From the NCBI RefSeq assembly GCF_013359755.1, contig NZ_JABMCJ010000076.1, positions 1 through 64,000 of the forward strand: a stretch of DNA of 64,000 nt. Direction: 5' to 3'. Source of the stretch: Tardiphaga robiniae (GTDB lineage Bacteria > Pseudomonadota > Alphaproteobacteria > Rhizobiales > Xanthobacteraceae). The position numbers and the translations under genes are program-made. Position 1 is the stretch's first letter. Every line of letters begins with the position of its first letter. The notes below the pieces were generated by a model. That model made no database searches. It was not told the origin of the DNA and saw only the letters and a list, made by a program, of their open reading frames with translations. Positions 33,041 to 43,253 of this stretch are shown piece after piece.

Positions 33041-34387
33041 TCAGTTCGACGCCTGCTGCCGCTTGAGCTCGTTCCGCGCAGCGTCACGCTCGAATTCGCC
33101 ATCGCCCCGGCACACCTCAGCTGCCTTTTTCAGATAGGGCAACGCTTCCTGCGGCTTGTGCTTCACCATCAGATACTGACCGAGATAGAACGACACGCCG
33201 CAAGGGCCGAAGTCGTCCTCCAGCCGCATGTCCTTCATTATGGCGAGCATCTCCTCGCGACTCATCTGGCCGAGATAGACCGCGACCATCGGCCATGGCC
33301 AGCCCTTGCGATCGAGCGTATCGGTATTGCGTTTCAGCTCGCCCACGTCGTAGTCGCCGCTGCGTGCCCGCGCGATGTAGCGCAGCAGCTTGCCCAGTTC
33401 GTATTGCGGCGTCTTCTCGACCACATCGCCGAAGTCGGCGGCAGCCTCGGCGAAATGTCCCTCGATGAAGTTCATATGCGATCGCCGGTTACGGGTGTCG
33501 GGATCGTCCGGCCTCAGCTTTAGCGCCGCGTCCAGGTCCGGGATCGCGCCGGCAAAATCGCCCTTGCGCGCAAAGGCGATGCCGCGGTCAACATGGGCGC
33601 CGACGTCGTTCGGATCGCCGGCCAGAACGACGTCGAAATCCGCGATCGCGCCGTCATTGTCGCCCCGTCGAATCCTGACGTCAGCGCGACCACGGTGGGC
33701 ATAGGTGTCGCCGGGCTTGATCTGCAGCGCAGCGTCGTAATCGGCCAGCGCCTTGCTAAAGTCTTTCTTGGCGGCACGGCTGTTACCGCGCAATGCGAAC
33801 GCCGCATAGTCTTTCGGATCGACGCGGATGGCTTCCGAGAAATCTGCGATCGCGCCATCGATGTCGGCCAATCTCTTGCGCAACATTCCGCGTCCGCGAT
33901 GGTAGGACGAATTGCCCGGCTGCAGGCGAATCGCCTTGTCATAATCGGCGCGCGCCCGCACGAAATCGCCCTTGGATTCATAGGCGCTCGCCCGCGAGCC
34001 GAAGCCCGAGGCGTAAGTGGGATCGAGGGCGATCGCCTTGTTAGCATCCGCGATAGCCAGATCGAATTCGTCGAGGCGGTTGTGGACCATGGCGCGCGCG
34101 CCATAGCCTTTCGCAAAATCAGGATTGAGTGCGATGAACGCAGTAAAATCCGCGCGCGCCGCCTCCATATGGCCGAGTTCGAAGTTCCCGATGGCGCGAA
34201 GGCGAAGCGCTTCGGAGCGCTCGGCATCCGTTGCGCCGGGACGATCGATGATATCGCTACAGCCTGCGATCATCCGCTGATCCATCGGCGGGCGACATCC
34301 ATTATCCGCGTGCGCTGACAATGATGTGGCGAACAGCAATGCTGCAGAAGCGACTGCAACACATATGTGACAGCGAAACGACGACAT
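33041..34387 (-). CDS. Secreted tetratricopeptide repeat protein
   Basis: A 448-residue protein with a signal peptide (CVAVASAALLFATSLSAHA, cut near residue 26) followed by about eight to nine tandem TPR units of 34 residues, visible as repeated A-DYDKAIRLQPGN, ADFSEAIRVDPKD, ADYDAALQIKPGD and ADFDVVLAGDPND lines. TPR arrays are protein-binding scaffolds, here probably periplasmic. The start at 34387 is chosen on the signal peptide; upstream in-frame Mets at 34429 and 34522 are possible. The divergent neighbour is the SMP-30 protein. No specific function is known. Confidence 0.85.
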   Translation of the reverse strand: MSSFRCHICVAVASAALLFATSLSAHADNGCRPPMDQRMIAGCSDIIDRPGATDAERSEALRLRAIGNFELGHMEAARADFTAFIALNPDFAKGYGARAMVHNRLDEFDLAIADANKAIALDPTYASGFGSRASAYESKGDFVRARADYDKAIRLQPGNSSYHRGRGMLRKRLADIDGAIADFSEAIRVDPKDYAAFALRGNSRAAKKDFSKALADYDAALQIKPGDTYAHRGRADVRIRRGDNDGAIADFDVVLAGDPNDVGAHVDRGIAFARKGDFAGAIPDLDAALKLRPDDPDTRNRRSHMNFIEGHFAEAAADFGDVVEKTPQYELGKLLRYIARARSGDYDVGELKRNTDTLDRKGWPWPMVAVYLGQMSREEMLAIMKDMRLEDDFGPCGVSFYLGQYLMVKHKPQEALPYLKKAAEVCRGDGEFERDAARNELKRQQASN

Positions 34388-34579
34388 GGGGAACCGCGCA
34401 TCAAATGAGAGCTTTGGTGTTGGTCGCATGGAACTATCAAAACGTTCACTGCGCTGCGATGCGCGCTTGTGCACCGCCATGACCGCGCGGCAGCATCGAA
34501 TTGTGTAGCATCGCCGTCGCAACGGTATTTAGACTGCTGGCAACGGCTGGAGAAAACCAGAAAAGCCGGGAGGACGACG

Positions 34580-35695
34580 ATGCCAACTCAGCTCACGCAA
34601 GACTCTGCTCACCCCGCCGCACCATCCCACTCACTCAGTCGCAGAAATATCCTAGGCAGCGCCGCTGCATTGGCAGCGACGACGCTGATCGCACCTGATG
34701 CACTCGCGCGCAACTTCGGTCGCGGTGCGGAGCCGCAGCGCTATCCCGATCCTGATATTGTCGTCATCGACGCCAATCGCTTCAAGGCGAGAGTCGGCAA
34801 CACCGTCATCAAGCGGCTCTATACGGGCTGCCTGTGGGCGGAGGGACCGGCGTGGAATGCACAGGGTCAGTATCTGATCTGGAGCGATATCCCTGCCAAT
34901 CGCCAGTTGCGTTATCTCGACGATGACGGCCACATCTCCGAGCGCTTCCGCTATCCATCCGAGGAGAGCAACGGGAATTCGTTCGACACCGAGGGCCGCC
35001 AGCTTTCCGCGCAGCGCACGCGTCTGGTCCGCTTCGAGCATAATGGCAGCGTCACGACGCTGGCTGAACAGGCAAACGGCAAGCCGCTGAACGGACCGAA
35101 CGATATGGTGGTCAATCCGATCGACAAGGCGATCTGGTTCACCGATCCCGGCTACGGCGCCATCAATCTCTATGAAGGACAACGCGCGGCGGCGGGCGTC
35201 ACGCAACCGTACCAGAAGGAAGCGGTGTATCGCATCGATCCAGCGAGCGGCCAGGTGAACAAGGTCGCGGACGATCCGTTCAAGCCGAACGGGCTCGCCT
35301 TCAGTCCGGATTACAAGAAACTCTATGTCTGCGACACCGGCATCACGCATTATCCCAATGCCAAGAATGTCGTCTGGCAGTACGACGTCGACGGCGGCAA
35401 GCTCAGCAATGCGAAGCCGCTGATCGACATGACGCTGGATGGCAAGTCCGGCTTCCCTGACGGGCTGCGCGTCGACACCGAAGGCAATATCTGGGTCGGC
35501 GCCGGCTGGGTCGGCGAGGGCTATGACGGCGTGCAGATCTTTGCGCCGGACGGCCAGCGCATCGGCCAGATCAAGCTGCCGGAGACCTGCGCGAACGTGT
35601 GTTTCGGCGGCAAGAAGCGCAACCGGCTGTTCATGACGGCGAGCCAGTCACTCTATGCGGTCTATGTGGAAACGCAGGGCGCGCATTTCTGTTGA
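34580..35695 (+). CDS. SMP-30/gluconolactonase-family protein, Tat-exported
   Basis: A 371-residue six-bladed propeller lactonase-like protein. SRRNILGSAAALAATTLIAPDALA gives a twin-arginine signal near residue 20. EGPAWNAQGQYLIWSD holds the first metal Glu, NGPNDMVVNPIDKAIWFTDPGYG the central Asn, and SGFPDGLRVDTEGNIWVG the later Asp. The family hydrolyses gluconolactone-type esters in the periplasm. GGGAGGA precedes the start. It stands alone, divergent from the TPR gene. Confidence 0.9.
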   Translation: MPTQLTQDSAHPAAPSHSLSRRNILGSAAALAATTLIAPDALARNFGRGAEPQRYPDPDIVVIDANRFKARVGNTVIKRLYTGCLWAEGPAWNAQGQYLIWSDIPANRQLRYLDDDGHISERFRYPSEESNGNSFDTEGRQLSAQRTRLVRFEHNGSVTTLAEQANGKPLNGPNDMVVNPIDKAIWFTDPGYGAINLYEGQRAAAGVTQPYQKEAVYRIDPASGQVNKVADDPFKPNGLAFSPDYKKLYVCDTGITHYPNAKNVVWQYDVDGGKLSNAKPLIDMTLDGKSGFPDGLRVDTEGNIWVGAGWVGEGYDGVQIFAPDGQRIGQIKLPETCANVCFGGKKRNRLFMTASQSLYAVYVETQGAHFC

Positions 35696-35738
35696 GGGAC
35701 CCACGTCGCAGCCAGCCGCTTCGCGCGACTCTCTCCAC

Positions 35739-35822
35739 GTCATGCCCGGGCTTGACCCGGGCATCCAGCTTTGCGGCAAGCAACGGAGAAGATGGATGGC
35801 CGGGTCAAGCCCGGCCATGACG
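35739..35822. repeat. Intergenic palindromic repeat, family D copy 3
   Basis: GTCATGCCCGGGCTTGACCCGGGCATCCA faces TGGATGGCCGGGTCAAGCCCGGCCATGACG. Each half is a self-complementary stem around GGGCTTGACCC or GGGTCAAGCCC. It lies between the convergent SMP-30 and ppc genes and could end both transcripts. Confidence 0.85.
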
Positions 35823-35849
35823 TAGGGATAGGACGTAGCGTCTCCACGA

Positions 35850-38633
35850 CTACCCGCTATTCCGCAGCCCCGCCGAGATGCCATTGATCGTCAGCTGAAT
35901 CCCGCGCAGCACCTGCTCGTCCGGATTATTCGCACGGTGCTCTTTCAGCAGCTCGACTTGCACGTGGTTGAGCGGATCGAGATACGGGAAACGGTTGCGG
36001 ATCGAGCGATCGAGCAGCGGGTTGTTTTGCAGCAAGCGCTCCTGCTCCATGATATCCAGCAGCGTCTCGATGCACAGATGCCATTCGCCGCGAATGCGGC
36101 CAAAGATGGTCTCGCGCAGCTTTTGGTCGGCGACGAGCTCAGCATAGCGCGAGGCGATGGCGATGGAGCTCTTGGCCAGCACCATGTCCATGTTGGACAA
36201 CAGCGTGCGGAAGAACGGCCATTCGCGGTGCATCTCCTGCAGGAACGCCATGCCCTTGTCGGGATGATTGGCGAGCCACGCCTCGATGGCACTGCCGAAA
36301 CCATACCAGCCGGGCAGCATCAAGCGGCACTGCGCCCATGAGAACACCCAGGGAATGGCGCGCAGGTCCTCGATGGCGCGGGTCTTCTTGCGCGAGGCCG
36401 GACGGCTGCCGATGTTCAGCGTCGAGATCTCGTTGATGACGGTGGATTCCCAGAAGTAATCGACAAAGCCCTCGGTCTCATAGACCAGCCCGCGATAGGC
36501 CTTGAAGGCCAGTTCGGAAATCTCCTCCATGGCTTCGAGATATTCGCGGCGCGGCGCGCTGTGCTTCGGCGCCAGCAGGCTCGCTTCCAGCGTCGCGGCG
36601 GCCAGGATCTCCAGATTGTTGCGGCCGACCTCGGCGTTGGAATATTTGCTGGAGATGATCTCGCCCTGTTCGGTGATGCGGATCTGCCCGTCCACCGCGC
36701 CGCCGGGCTGCGCCAGGATCGCATCGTGGCTCGGGCCGCCGCCGCGGCCCACAGAGCCGCCGCGGCCATGAAACAGCCGCAGCCGGATGTGATGCCGCTC
36801 GAACACTTCGATGAGCTCGATCTCGGCCTTGTACAGTTCCCAGCCGGACGTAACGAAGCCACCATCCTTGTTGCTGTCGGAATAGCCGAGCATGACTTCC
36901 TGCACCGCGCCGCGGCTGTCGACCAGCTTGCGATAGTCGTGCAGCGAGAACATGCGGTCCATGATGGCTGCAGAAGCCTGCAGATCCTCGATGGTTTCGA
37001 ACAACGGCACGATATTGATGGCGCTGCGGCCGGAGCAATCGACGAGCCCGACTTCCTTCAGCAGCACCGCGACTTCGAGCATGTCGGAGACGCCCTTGCA
37101 CATGGAGATGATGCATTGGGGGATTGCCGCCGCGCCGAATTTCGCATGAACCTGCGCCGCCATACGGAACAGTGCGAGTTCGCCCAGCGTCTCATCGCTG
37201 TATTTGACGAACAGCGAGCCGAGCGGCCGCGCATTCTTCAATTCATTCGTCAGCAGCGCGATGCGCGCTTCCTCGCCGAGCGCGAGATAGGACGTGCCGG
37301 GCATCGCCGCGTCGATCAGTTCGGCGACGGTGCGCTCATGCACAGCGGAATTCTGCCGGATGTCGAGACTGGCGAGATAGAATCCAAAGCAATCCACCGC
37401 GCGGCGCAGTTGCCGCAGCCGGCCGCGGGCGATGACTGCGGAATTATCAGCGATCAGCGAACGATCGAGCACATCGAGATCGGCCTTGAACTCCTGCGCC
37501 GATGCGTAAGCCGGGGCATCGCCCACGGCCGCGCGGCGGTTCGGCAATTCGAGCGCATGGGCCGTCGCCGCCATGCGGGCATAGACGCCGGAGATCGCCA
37601 GACGATAGGGCTCGCCAGCGCGGTGCGGCGATGGATCAGGGGAGCGTTCGGCCAATGCGCGGAGTTCATCGGAGACATCCGCGAGATGCGCCGCCATGGA
37701 CAGTTCCGCGCCCAGCGCGTGGAGTTCGTCGAGATAGAAGCTGAAGGCGCGCCTGCTCTGCAGCATCATGGTGCCGCGCATCACATCTGCCGTGACGAAC
37801 GGATTGCCGTCGCGGTCGCCGCCTATCCAGCTGCCCATGCGCAGGAACGAGCCGAGTTCGGCAGCGCCGCCCTGCGCGCGCAGGCTGTCTTCCAGCACAC
37901 AATGCAGCCGCGGCACTTCGCGCAGGAACGTGTAGTCGTAGAACGACAATCCGTTGGCGACCTCGTCGAGCACCGTCAGCTTGCTCCGGCGCAGCAGATT
38001 GGTCTGCCACAGCGTCACGACGGCGCGGCGCAACTGTTCCTCGGACGCCTCAATCTCCTCGGCGGTGAGCTGCATACGCTCGCGCCGGTCCAGCAATGCC
38101 GCGATTTCCATTTCGCGGTCGATGGTGCTCTTGCGGCGCACTTCCGTGGGATGCGCGGTCAGCACCGGACTGATCAGCGCCTGGCCGAAGAACTTGCTGA
38201 GCAGCGCCGCATCGATGCCGGCTTCGCGCGCGCGCTTCACCGCATGGGCCAGCGTGCCCGATGCGTTGGCCGCATTCGCGCGCTGCGCTCGCATCCGGCG
38301 GATGTTGTTCTGGTCCTCCGCGATATTGGCGAGATGGGAGAAATAGCTGTAGGCGCGAACGATGCGCACGGTCTCGGCGATCGACATGCCGTCGAGAATG
38401 GCTTCGAGTTCACGCCGCGCCAGCTTGTCCTCGTCGCGGTGAAAACGGACCGAGGTCTGACGGATGTTTTCGACGAGGGCGAATACCGCCTCGCCTTCCT
38501 GATCGCGCACGGTGTCGCCAAGGATGCGGCCGAGCAGCCGGATGTCCTCGCGCAGCCGGGCATCGGCCTCCTGGTGAGCAGGATCGTCACCGCGCTGGGA
38601 TGCGGGTTCTTCGGTGGACAGGGTCAGGGACAC
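35850..38633 (-). CDS. ppc: Phosphoenolpyruvate carboxylase
   Basis: A protein of about 927 residues that makes oxaloacetate from PEP and bicarbonate. [14 protein letters not shown] carries the catalytic His, [15 protein letters not shown] binds substrate, and [14 protein letters not shown] is the flexible catalytic loop with the second His. The C-terminus ends [10 protein letters not shown], matching the active-site tail. A GTG at 38633 with GGAG nine bases upstream is preferred; an ATG at 38675 in the same frame lacks a ribosome site. It is the only central-metabolism gene in the window. Confidence 0.95.
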   Translation of the reverse strand: MSLTLSTEEPASQRGDDPAHQEADARLREDIRLLGRILGDTVRDQEGEAVFALVENIRQTSVRFHRDEDKLARRELEAILDGMSIAETVRIVRAYSYFSHLANIAEDQNNIRRMRAQRANAANASGTLAHAVKRAREAGIDAALLSKFFGQALISPVLTAHPTEVRRKSTIDREMEIAALLDRRERMQLTAEEIEASEEQLRRAVVTLWQTNLLRRSKLTVLDEVANGLSFYDYTFLREVPRLHCVLEDSLRAQGGAAELGSFLRMGSWIGGDRDGNPFVTADVMRGTMMLQSRRAFSFYLDELHALGAELSMAAHLADVSDELRALAERSPDPSPHRAGEPYRLAISGVYARMAATAHALELPNRRAAVGDAPAYASAQEFKADLDVLDRSLIADNSAVIARGRLRQLRRAVDCFGFYLASLDIRQNSAVHERTVAELIDAAMPGTSYLALGEEARIALLTNELKNARPLGSLFVKYSDETLGELALFRMAAQVHAKFGAAAIPQCIISMCKGVSDMLEVAVLLKEVGLVDCSGRSAINIVPLFETIEDLQASAAIMDRMFSLHDYRKLVDSRGAVQEVMLGYSDSNKDGGFVTSGWELYKAEIELIEVFERHHIRLRLFHGRGGSVGRGGGPSHDAILAQPGGAVDGQIRITEQGEIISSKYSNAEVGRNNLEILAAATLEASLLAPKHSAPRREYLEAMEEISELAFKAYRGLVYETEGFVDYFWESTVINEISTLNIGSRPASRKKTRAIEDLRAIPWVFSWAQCRLMLPGWYGFGSAIEAWLANHPDKGMAFLQEMHREWPFFRTLLSNMDMVLAKSSIAIASRYAELVADQKLRETIFGRIRGEWHLCIETLLDIMEQERLLQNNPLLDRSIRNRFPYLDPLNHVQVELLKEHRANNPDEQVLRGIQLTINGISAGLRNSG

Positions 38634-38726
38634 AAGGACGCTCCAGGAAGTTGCCGGCGCCCCATTTGGTCGCAAGTCATGCTGCGACGCAAGACGAAGT
38701 TGCAGCGCCCAGCAGTGTCCCGAAAC

Positions 38727-39650
38727 TCAGCTTCGTGGCTTTACCTTACCTAAGATCCGATCCGCCTCGGTGCGCCAGTCGGCGCTGCGCGCGAAACCCG
38801 CCTCGCCCTTGGTGCCGAACAGCCCGTCGTCGGCGAGATCCGCGATCCAGCCCTGGCGCTCGGCCGTCCCCTCCGCCGACCACGGCGTCAGGCCGATCTC
38901 GCGCACGGTCTCGGCAACCTCGCGCACTTCCTCGCTGCGGCGGCGGCCGTGTTCGATGACACGCTGGAAGAAATAGGCACCCTGCTTCTCCCAGTCGATG
39001 GATGGAAACGTCTCGACCAGCGACGCGATCACCGCGTCCTCGACGCCATAGGCGCGCGCGGTGGTAAAGCTCTCGATCACCATGGCCTCGAGGCCCTTGA
39101 TCATGATGCTGCGGCACATTTTGGTCGCCGAGGCGACGCCAAGCTTGTCGCTGGCGACTTTCGCATCGAAGCCGATGGCGTTGAGCAGTGGCGCGAGATC
39201 GCGCGCGCCGGTACCGCCGAGCAACAGCGGCACCTTGATGCGGTATGGCGGGATCGAGGTCATGACCGCGCCCTCGACATAGCGCCCGCCGGCACCGTCG
39301 ATCAGCGCCGCGGCGCGCTGCTTGGCACCCGGCGATGCGGAGTTGAAGTCGAGAAACCACGCCTGCGGCTTCAGACCCGGCACGCAAGCCTGCGCGGCCG
39401 GCACGGTCTGGCTCGCGGTGACAGCGCAGACGATGAAGTCGGCGCGTGACGCCAAATTGGCATGCGAGGATGCGAGCGTGACGCCATGGGTCTCGGCATG
39501 GTCGCGCAGCGCCCCGGCATCTGCGCCGTCGAGCTTGAGATCATAGGCGCTGACTGACATATCCTGCTTGCGCAGGTCTTCAGCGAGAATGCGCCCGACT
39601 TCGCCATAGCCGATCAGGCCGACGTGCCACTGGTTCGAACGTTCAGTCAT
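38727..39650 (-). CDS. 6-phosphogluconate dehydrogenase-like NAD(P)-binding protein with DUF1932 domain
   Basis: A 307-residue beta-hydroxyacid dehydrogenase-family protein. GLIGYGEVGR (11-20) is the dinucleotide loop. The C-terminal helical DUF1932 domain includes KMCRSIMIKGLEAMVIESFTTARAYGVED, with the conserved Lys. FLDFNSASPGAKQRAAALI is the family substrate loop. The start at 39650 lies five bases from the end of the TctC-type gene on the same strand, so the two are co-transcribed. It may oxidise the compound captured by that binding protein. Confidence 0.88.
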   Translation of the reverse strand: MTERSNQWHVGLIGYGEVGRILAEDLRKQDMSVSAYDLKLDGADAGALRDHAETHGVTLASSHANLASRADFIVCAVTASQTVPAAQACVPGLKPQAWFLDFNSASPGAKQRAAALIDGAGGRYVEGAVMTSIPPYRIKVPLLLGGTGARDLAPLLNAIGFDAKVASDKLGVASATKMCRSIMIKGLEAMVIESFTTARAYGVEDAVIASLVETFPSIDWEKQGAYFFQRVIEHGRRRSEEVREVAETVREIGLTPWSAEGTAERQGWIADLADDGLFGTKGEAGFARSADWRTEADRILGKVKPRS

Positions 39651-39655
39651 ATTGC

Positions 39656-40654
39656 TTACTGGACCTTGATGTTTGCCGCCTTCAGCACCGGCCCCCATTT
39701 GTCCGCTTCGGCATGCATGAACTTGTCGAACTCGGCCGGCGAGGAACCGACCGGCGTGGCATCGATCTTCTTCAGCGCCGCCAGCACCACCGGATCCTTC
39801 AGCGCCGTCACCAGATCCGCATGGATCTTCGCCACGACATCGGCCGGCATACCGGCAGGTCCGAGGAAGCCCCACCACACCGCCGTATCATAACCGGCGA
39901 CGCCGGATTCGGCGACCGTCGGCACATTGGGCAGCGCCGCCGAGCGCGTCGCCGTCGTCACCGCCACGGCACGCACCGCGCCGCCTTCGAGCTGCCCGAC
40001 GATCTCGGGCAGCGGATTGATGCTCATGGGAATGTCGCCGGCGATCACTGCCGTGAGCGCCGGTGCGCCGCCCTTATAGGGGATCGAGACGATCTTGGTG
40101 CCGGCCATGTGGTTCAACAATTCGCCGGCGAGATGCGCCGAGGTGCCATTGCCCGACATGCCATAGGACAGCGAGTCTGGCTTGGCTTTTGCCTGCGCCA
40201 GCAACTCTTGCAGGTTCTTGGCGGGATTGTCCTTGGACACGACAATGGCCAGCGGCGAATAGGCGACTTCGCTGATCGCGGTGAAATCCTTGAACGTGTC
40301 GTAGGGCAGCTTCGGATAGAAGAACTGATTGAGCGGATGGCCCGACGCGACAAGGATCAGCGTGTAGCCATCGGGCGGCGACTTCGCGAGGGCCTGCGAG
40401 GCGATGATGCCGCCGGCGCCCGGACGGTTGTCCACCACCGGCTGCTGGCCCCAAGTCTTCGACAGCGATTGGGCGAGGGTCCGCGCCAGCACGTCAACCG
40501 CACCGCCGGCCGCATAGGGCACCAGGATCGTCACCTGCTTGCTGGGGAACGTCTGGGCGTGCAGCGACGGGCTGGTGAAAGACAGCAGCGCAGCCGCCGT
40601 GGCGATGGCCAGTTTCATGGGCTCAAGCAAGGAAACAGGCAAAGACACGGGCAT
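39656..40654 (-). CDS. Tripartite tricarboxylate transporter-type substrate-binding protein (TctC/Bug family)
   Basis: A 332-residue periplasmic binding protein. A signal peptide ends near SLHAQ34, followed by TFPSKQVTILVPYAAGGAVDVLARTLAQSL, the TctC opening, and the NRPGAGGIIASQALAKSPPDGYTLIL block. An alternative start at 40618 would shorten the signal by 12 residues; AGGGAC upstream slightly favours 40654. It is another orphan without TctAB permeases, coupled to the DUF1932 oxidoreductase. A carboxylate such as a hydroxyacid is a plausible ligand. Confidence 0.9.
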   Translation of the reverse strand: MPVSLPVSLLEPMKLAIATAAALLSFTSPSLHAQTFPSKQVTILVPYAAGGAVDVLARTLAQSLSKTWGQQPVVDNRPGAGGIIASQALAKSPPDGYTLILVASGHPLNQFFYPKLPYDTFKDFTAISEVAYSPLAIVVSKDNPAKNLQELLAQAKAKPDSLSYGMSGNGTSAHLAGELLNHMAGTKIVSIPYKGGAPALTAVIAGDIPMSINPLPEIVGQLEGGAVRAVAVTTATRSAALPNVPTVAESGVAGYDTAVWWGFLGPAGMPADVVAKIHADLVTALKDPVVLAALKKIDATPVGSSPAEFDKFMHAEADKWGPVLKAANIKVQ

Positions 40655-40714
40655 GGATGGTCGTCCCTCTTGTAATATCGCGCAACAATCTCGTGTCGTT
40701 GCTACTTGATATGG

Positions 40715-41524
40715 CTACTTGGCTGTGGTCGCAGCGCGCAGTCCGGACCGTACGATGGCCGCATCGACCAGTCCCCGCGCCTTCACATCCTCGGTGAATT
40801 TGCGGACAAATGCCATCCCCGCATCGCGCCCCTTGGGGATCGCGATGGCATGTCGCTCGACACCCCAGCGGCCATCCAGCACCCTCGCGCCCGGCGCCTG
40901 CTCTGCGAGTTCGAACAGTGTCGCCTTGTTGGTGGCGAACACATCGATGCTGCCGGCCATCAGCAAGCCGGGCGCAAGCCTGATGGCCGGCACGCGAACG
41001 ACTTCGGCATTCTTCAAATCGCGTGACAGAACCGCGTCGGATGAACTTCCGGCGGTGACGCCGACATGGACGCCCTTGACGTCGACATCATCGGGCCCCG
41101 CAACCCTGGACTCTTTCGCGACGAGATAGCCAAGATCGCTTTCCAGATAAGACGGGCCGAAATCCATGTCGTTCGCACGCGCAGCCGACGCATTGGTGAA
41201 AGCGGCATCGACGGCGCCTGTCTTCACCGCTTCGAGAACCTCGGCATTCCTGGAGAACACCACCGGCTCATAGGGCACGCCCAATTGCCGCGCGAGCTCC
41301 TTGCCGAGATCGTAGCCGACACCACGCGGGCCTTCGGTTTGCGATACGAGAATAGACGTCGGTGTTCCCGGATAGAGCCCGACACGCAGCTTCCCGCTTG
41401 GGGCGAGTATCTGCTTCGGCTCGAGGTCGACGGCAACTGCAGGACCGGCAAACGCTGCCACCAGGAGCGTGATTGCCGCGATCTGCGCGGCAAGTTTGTT
41501 TCCAACCGTTGCCACGCGCATCAT
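40715..41524 (-). CDS. Amino-acid-type ABC transporter substrate-binding protein (SBP_bac_3)
   Basis: A 269-residue family 3 solute-binding protein. A signal peptide is cut near GPAVA30, then GKLRVGLYPGTPTSILV and GPRGVGYDLGKELARQLGV are the family opening. FTNASAARANDMDFGPSYLES is the ligand-loop region. Start codons ATGATG at 41521-41524 follow AGGAGGG, and the gene begins only seven bases after the acyl-CoA synthetase stop, so it is the last gene of that unit. No cognate permease is near. A ligand linked to acyl-CoA catabolism is possible. Confidence 0.85.
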   Translation of the reverse strand: MMRVATVGNKLAAQIAAITLLVAAFAGPAVAVDLEPKQILAPSGKLRVGLYPGTPTSILVSQTEGPRGVGYDLGKELARQLGVPYEPVVFSRNAEVLEAVKTGAVDAAFTNASAARANDMDFGPSYLESDLGYLVAKESRVAGPDDVDVKGVHVGVTAGSSSDAVLSRDLKNAEVVRVPAIRLAPGLLMAGSIDVFATNKATLFELAEQAPGARVLDGRWGVERHAIAIPKGRDAGMAFVRKFTEDVKARGLVDAAIVRSGLRAATTAK

Positions 41525-41531
41525 CACCCTC

Positions 41532-43076
41532 CTAGATCGTCCGGCCAGCCTTGGCCCAATAAGGATCGCGCAGCCGGCGCTTGAATATCTTGCCGGAGTC
41601 TTCGCGCGGCAGATTGCTCTGGATCTCCATCTGCTTCGGCACCTTGTAGTCGGCCAGCGCTTTCTTGAGGTCCGCGCGCACCGTCGCCAGGTCAAGCACC
41701 ACGCCGGGCTGCGGCTCGATCACCGCCATCAGGGACTCGCCGAACTCCTCATCGGGAATACCGAACACGGCGCAGTCATGCACACCGGGTAGCGCATGCA
41801 GCGCGGACTCGATTTCGGCGGGATAGATATTGACGCCGCCGGAGATCACCATGTCGCGCTTGCGATCGCAGATGAAGACATAGCCGTCGGCATCGAGATA
41901 GCCGACATCGCCCGAGGTGATGAAACCGTCGCGGTCGATCTCGGCGCGCTTTTCCGGTTTGTTGTGATAGGTGAAATCCGGATTGCCTGATATGCGCGAA
42001 TAGATTTCGCCGATCTCGCCCTGCGGCAGGATCTGGCCGTCGTCGCCGAGGAAGCGCAATTCCGCGCCGGGCGCGATCTTGCCGACAGTACCCGGCTTCT
42101 TCAACGCGTCTTCGGAATTCGCGAAGGTCACCGCGCCGGATTCGGTGGAGCCGTAGAATTCGTAGATCACCGGGCCCCACCAGTCGATCATCGCGGTCTT
42201 GACGTCGGCCGGGCACGGCGCGGCGGCATGGATGATGTGGCGCAGCGACGACATGTCGTATTTCTTGCGGACGTCTTCCGGCAGCTTCATCAGCCGGATG
42301 AACATGGTCGGCACCATGAAGATGGTGTCGATCTTCTCGTCCTGCACCACGCGCAGGAATTCTTCGGGATCGAAGCGCGGCATCATCACCAGCACGCCAC
42401 CGAGGCGCCCGGCGCGCAGCGCGAAGGCATTGGGGGCCGAGTGATAGAGCGGTCCGGGCAGCAATGCGCGCGCGCCGGGCTTGAGGCCATAGACGCGTGC
42501 ACGCATCTGGTCGGCGGACGCCGCCTGCTCCGGTGTCGGCGCAAAACGGCGCACACCCTTTGGATGGCCGGTGGTGCCCGACGTGTAGATCATGTTGTGC
42601 GGCTGCGGCAGCGCGGGGCCGTCATAGGGCGCCTGTTCGGTCAGCCAGCTCTCCAGATCGATGGCGCCATCCGGGGTGCCGAGCCGTGCCGGATCGACCT
42701 TGTAGTTGGCAATGATCTCCGGCGGCGTCGGCACGCTCAGCGACACGATGCCCTGCGGGATCGCCTCGCGCAGCTGATGCAGCATGTCGGCATGGGCGAT
42801 CAGGATATTGCTGCCGGAGTCCTTGATCACATAAGTGATCTCTTCCGGCTTAAAATGCCAATTCACCGGCACGCCGTAAGCGCCGAGCTGCGCCACCGCA
42901 TAGGCCGCTTCGAGAAACGCGATGTCGTTGCGCATCAGGATGCTGACGCTGTCACCTTGCTTGACGCCAAGCCGCGACAGCCCGCCGGCGATGCGGCTCG
43001 CACGTTCGGTCAGTTCGGCAAAGCCGCGGCGGCGATCGCCTGAGATGACGCCTTGAAACAGGGAATTTGTCGACAT
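41532..43076 (-). CDS. Acyl-CoA synthetase (AMP-binding family)
   Basis: A 514-residue ANL-superfamily ligase. The P-loop is MIYTSGTTGHPKGVRR, YGSTESG is the A5 motif, TSGDVGYLDADGYVFICDRKRDMVISGGVNIYPAEIE spans the hinge, and PREDSGKIFKR carries the catalytic lysine. It activates a carboxylic acid to its CoA thioester via an acyl-AMP. It clusters with an atypical crotonase and a dienoyl-CoA-reductase-like SDR, suggesting catabolism of an unsaturated or aromatic acid. A repeat separates it from the crotonase. Confidence 0.92.
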   Translation of the reverse strand: MSTNSLFQGVISGDRRRGFAELTERASRIAGGLSRLGVKQGDSVSILMRNDIAFLEAAYAVAQLGAYGVPVNWHFKPEEITYVIKDSGSNILIAHADMLHQLREAIPQGIVSLSVPTPPEIIANYKVDPARLGTPDGAIDLESWLTEQAPYDGPALPQPHNMIYTSGTTGHPKGVRRFAPTPEQAASADQMRARVYGLKPGARALLPGPLYHSAPNAFALRAGRLGGVLVMMPRFDPEEFLRVVQDEKIDTIFMVPTMFIRLMKLPEDVRKKYDMSSLRHIIHAAAPCPADVKTAMIDWWGPVIYEFYGSTESGAVTFANSEDALKKPGTVGKIAPGAELRFLGDDGQILPQGEIGEIYSRISGNPDFTYHNKPEKRAEIDRDGFITSGDVGYLDADGYVFICDRKRDMVISGGVNIYPAEIESALHALPGVHDCAVFGIPDEEFGESLMAVIEPQPGVVLDLATVRADLKKALADYKVPKQMEIQSNLPREDSGKIFKRRLRDPYWAKAGRTI

Positions 43077-43124
43077 GGATACGTTTCCGGATTTTTGTTT
43101 TTGATTTTTGATGAACTCTTCGCC

Positions 43125-43235
43125 GTCATTGCGAGGAGCCCTTGCGACGAAGCAATCCAGTCTTCGTTTGTGACTTTCTGGATTGCTTCGCCCAAAGAAA
43201 GTTGGAAGTCCAACTTTCTCAGGGCTCGCAATGAC
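43125..43235. repeat. Intergenic palindromic repeat, family B copy 1
   Basis: GTCATTGCGAGGAGCCC...GCGACGAAGCAATCCAG faces CTGGATTGCTTCGCC...GGGCTCGCAATGAC. A small inner stem AAGTTGGA/TCCAACTT lies near the right end. The second copy is at 53986-54069. This element type is widespread in rhizobial genomes from memory. Confidence 0.85.
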
Positions 43236-43253
43236 GGCTGAGAACGTCGCGGG

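Noticed and set aside
36561-38753. Plus-strand open frame of 730 codons opposite ppc
   Set aside because: It is antisense to ppc, which carries all catalytic motifs; the frame has no domain.
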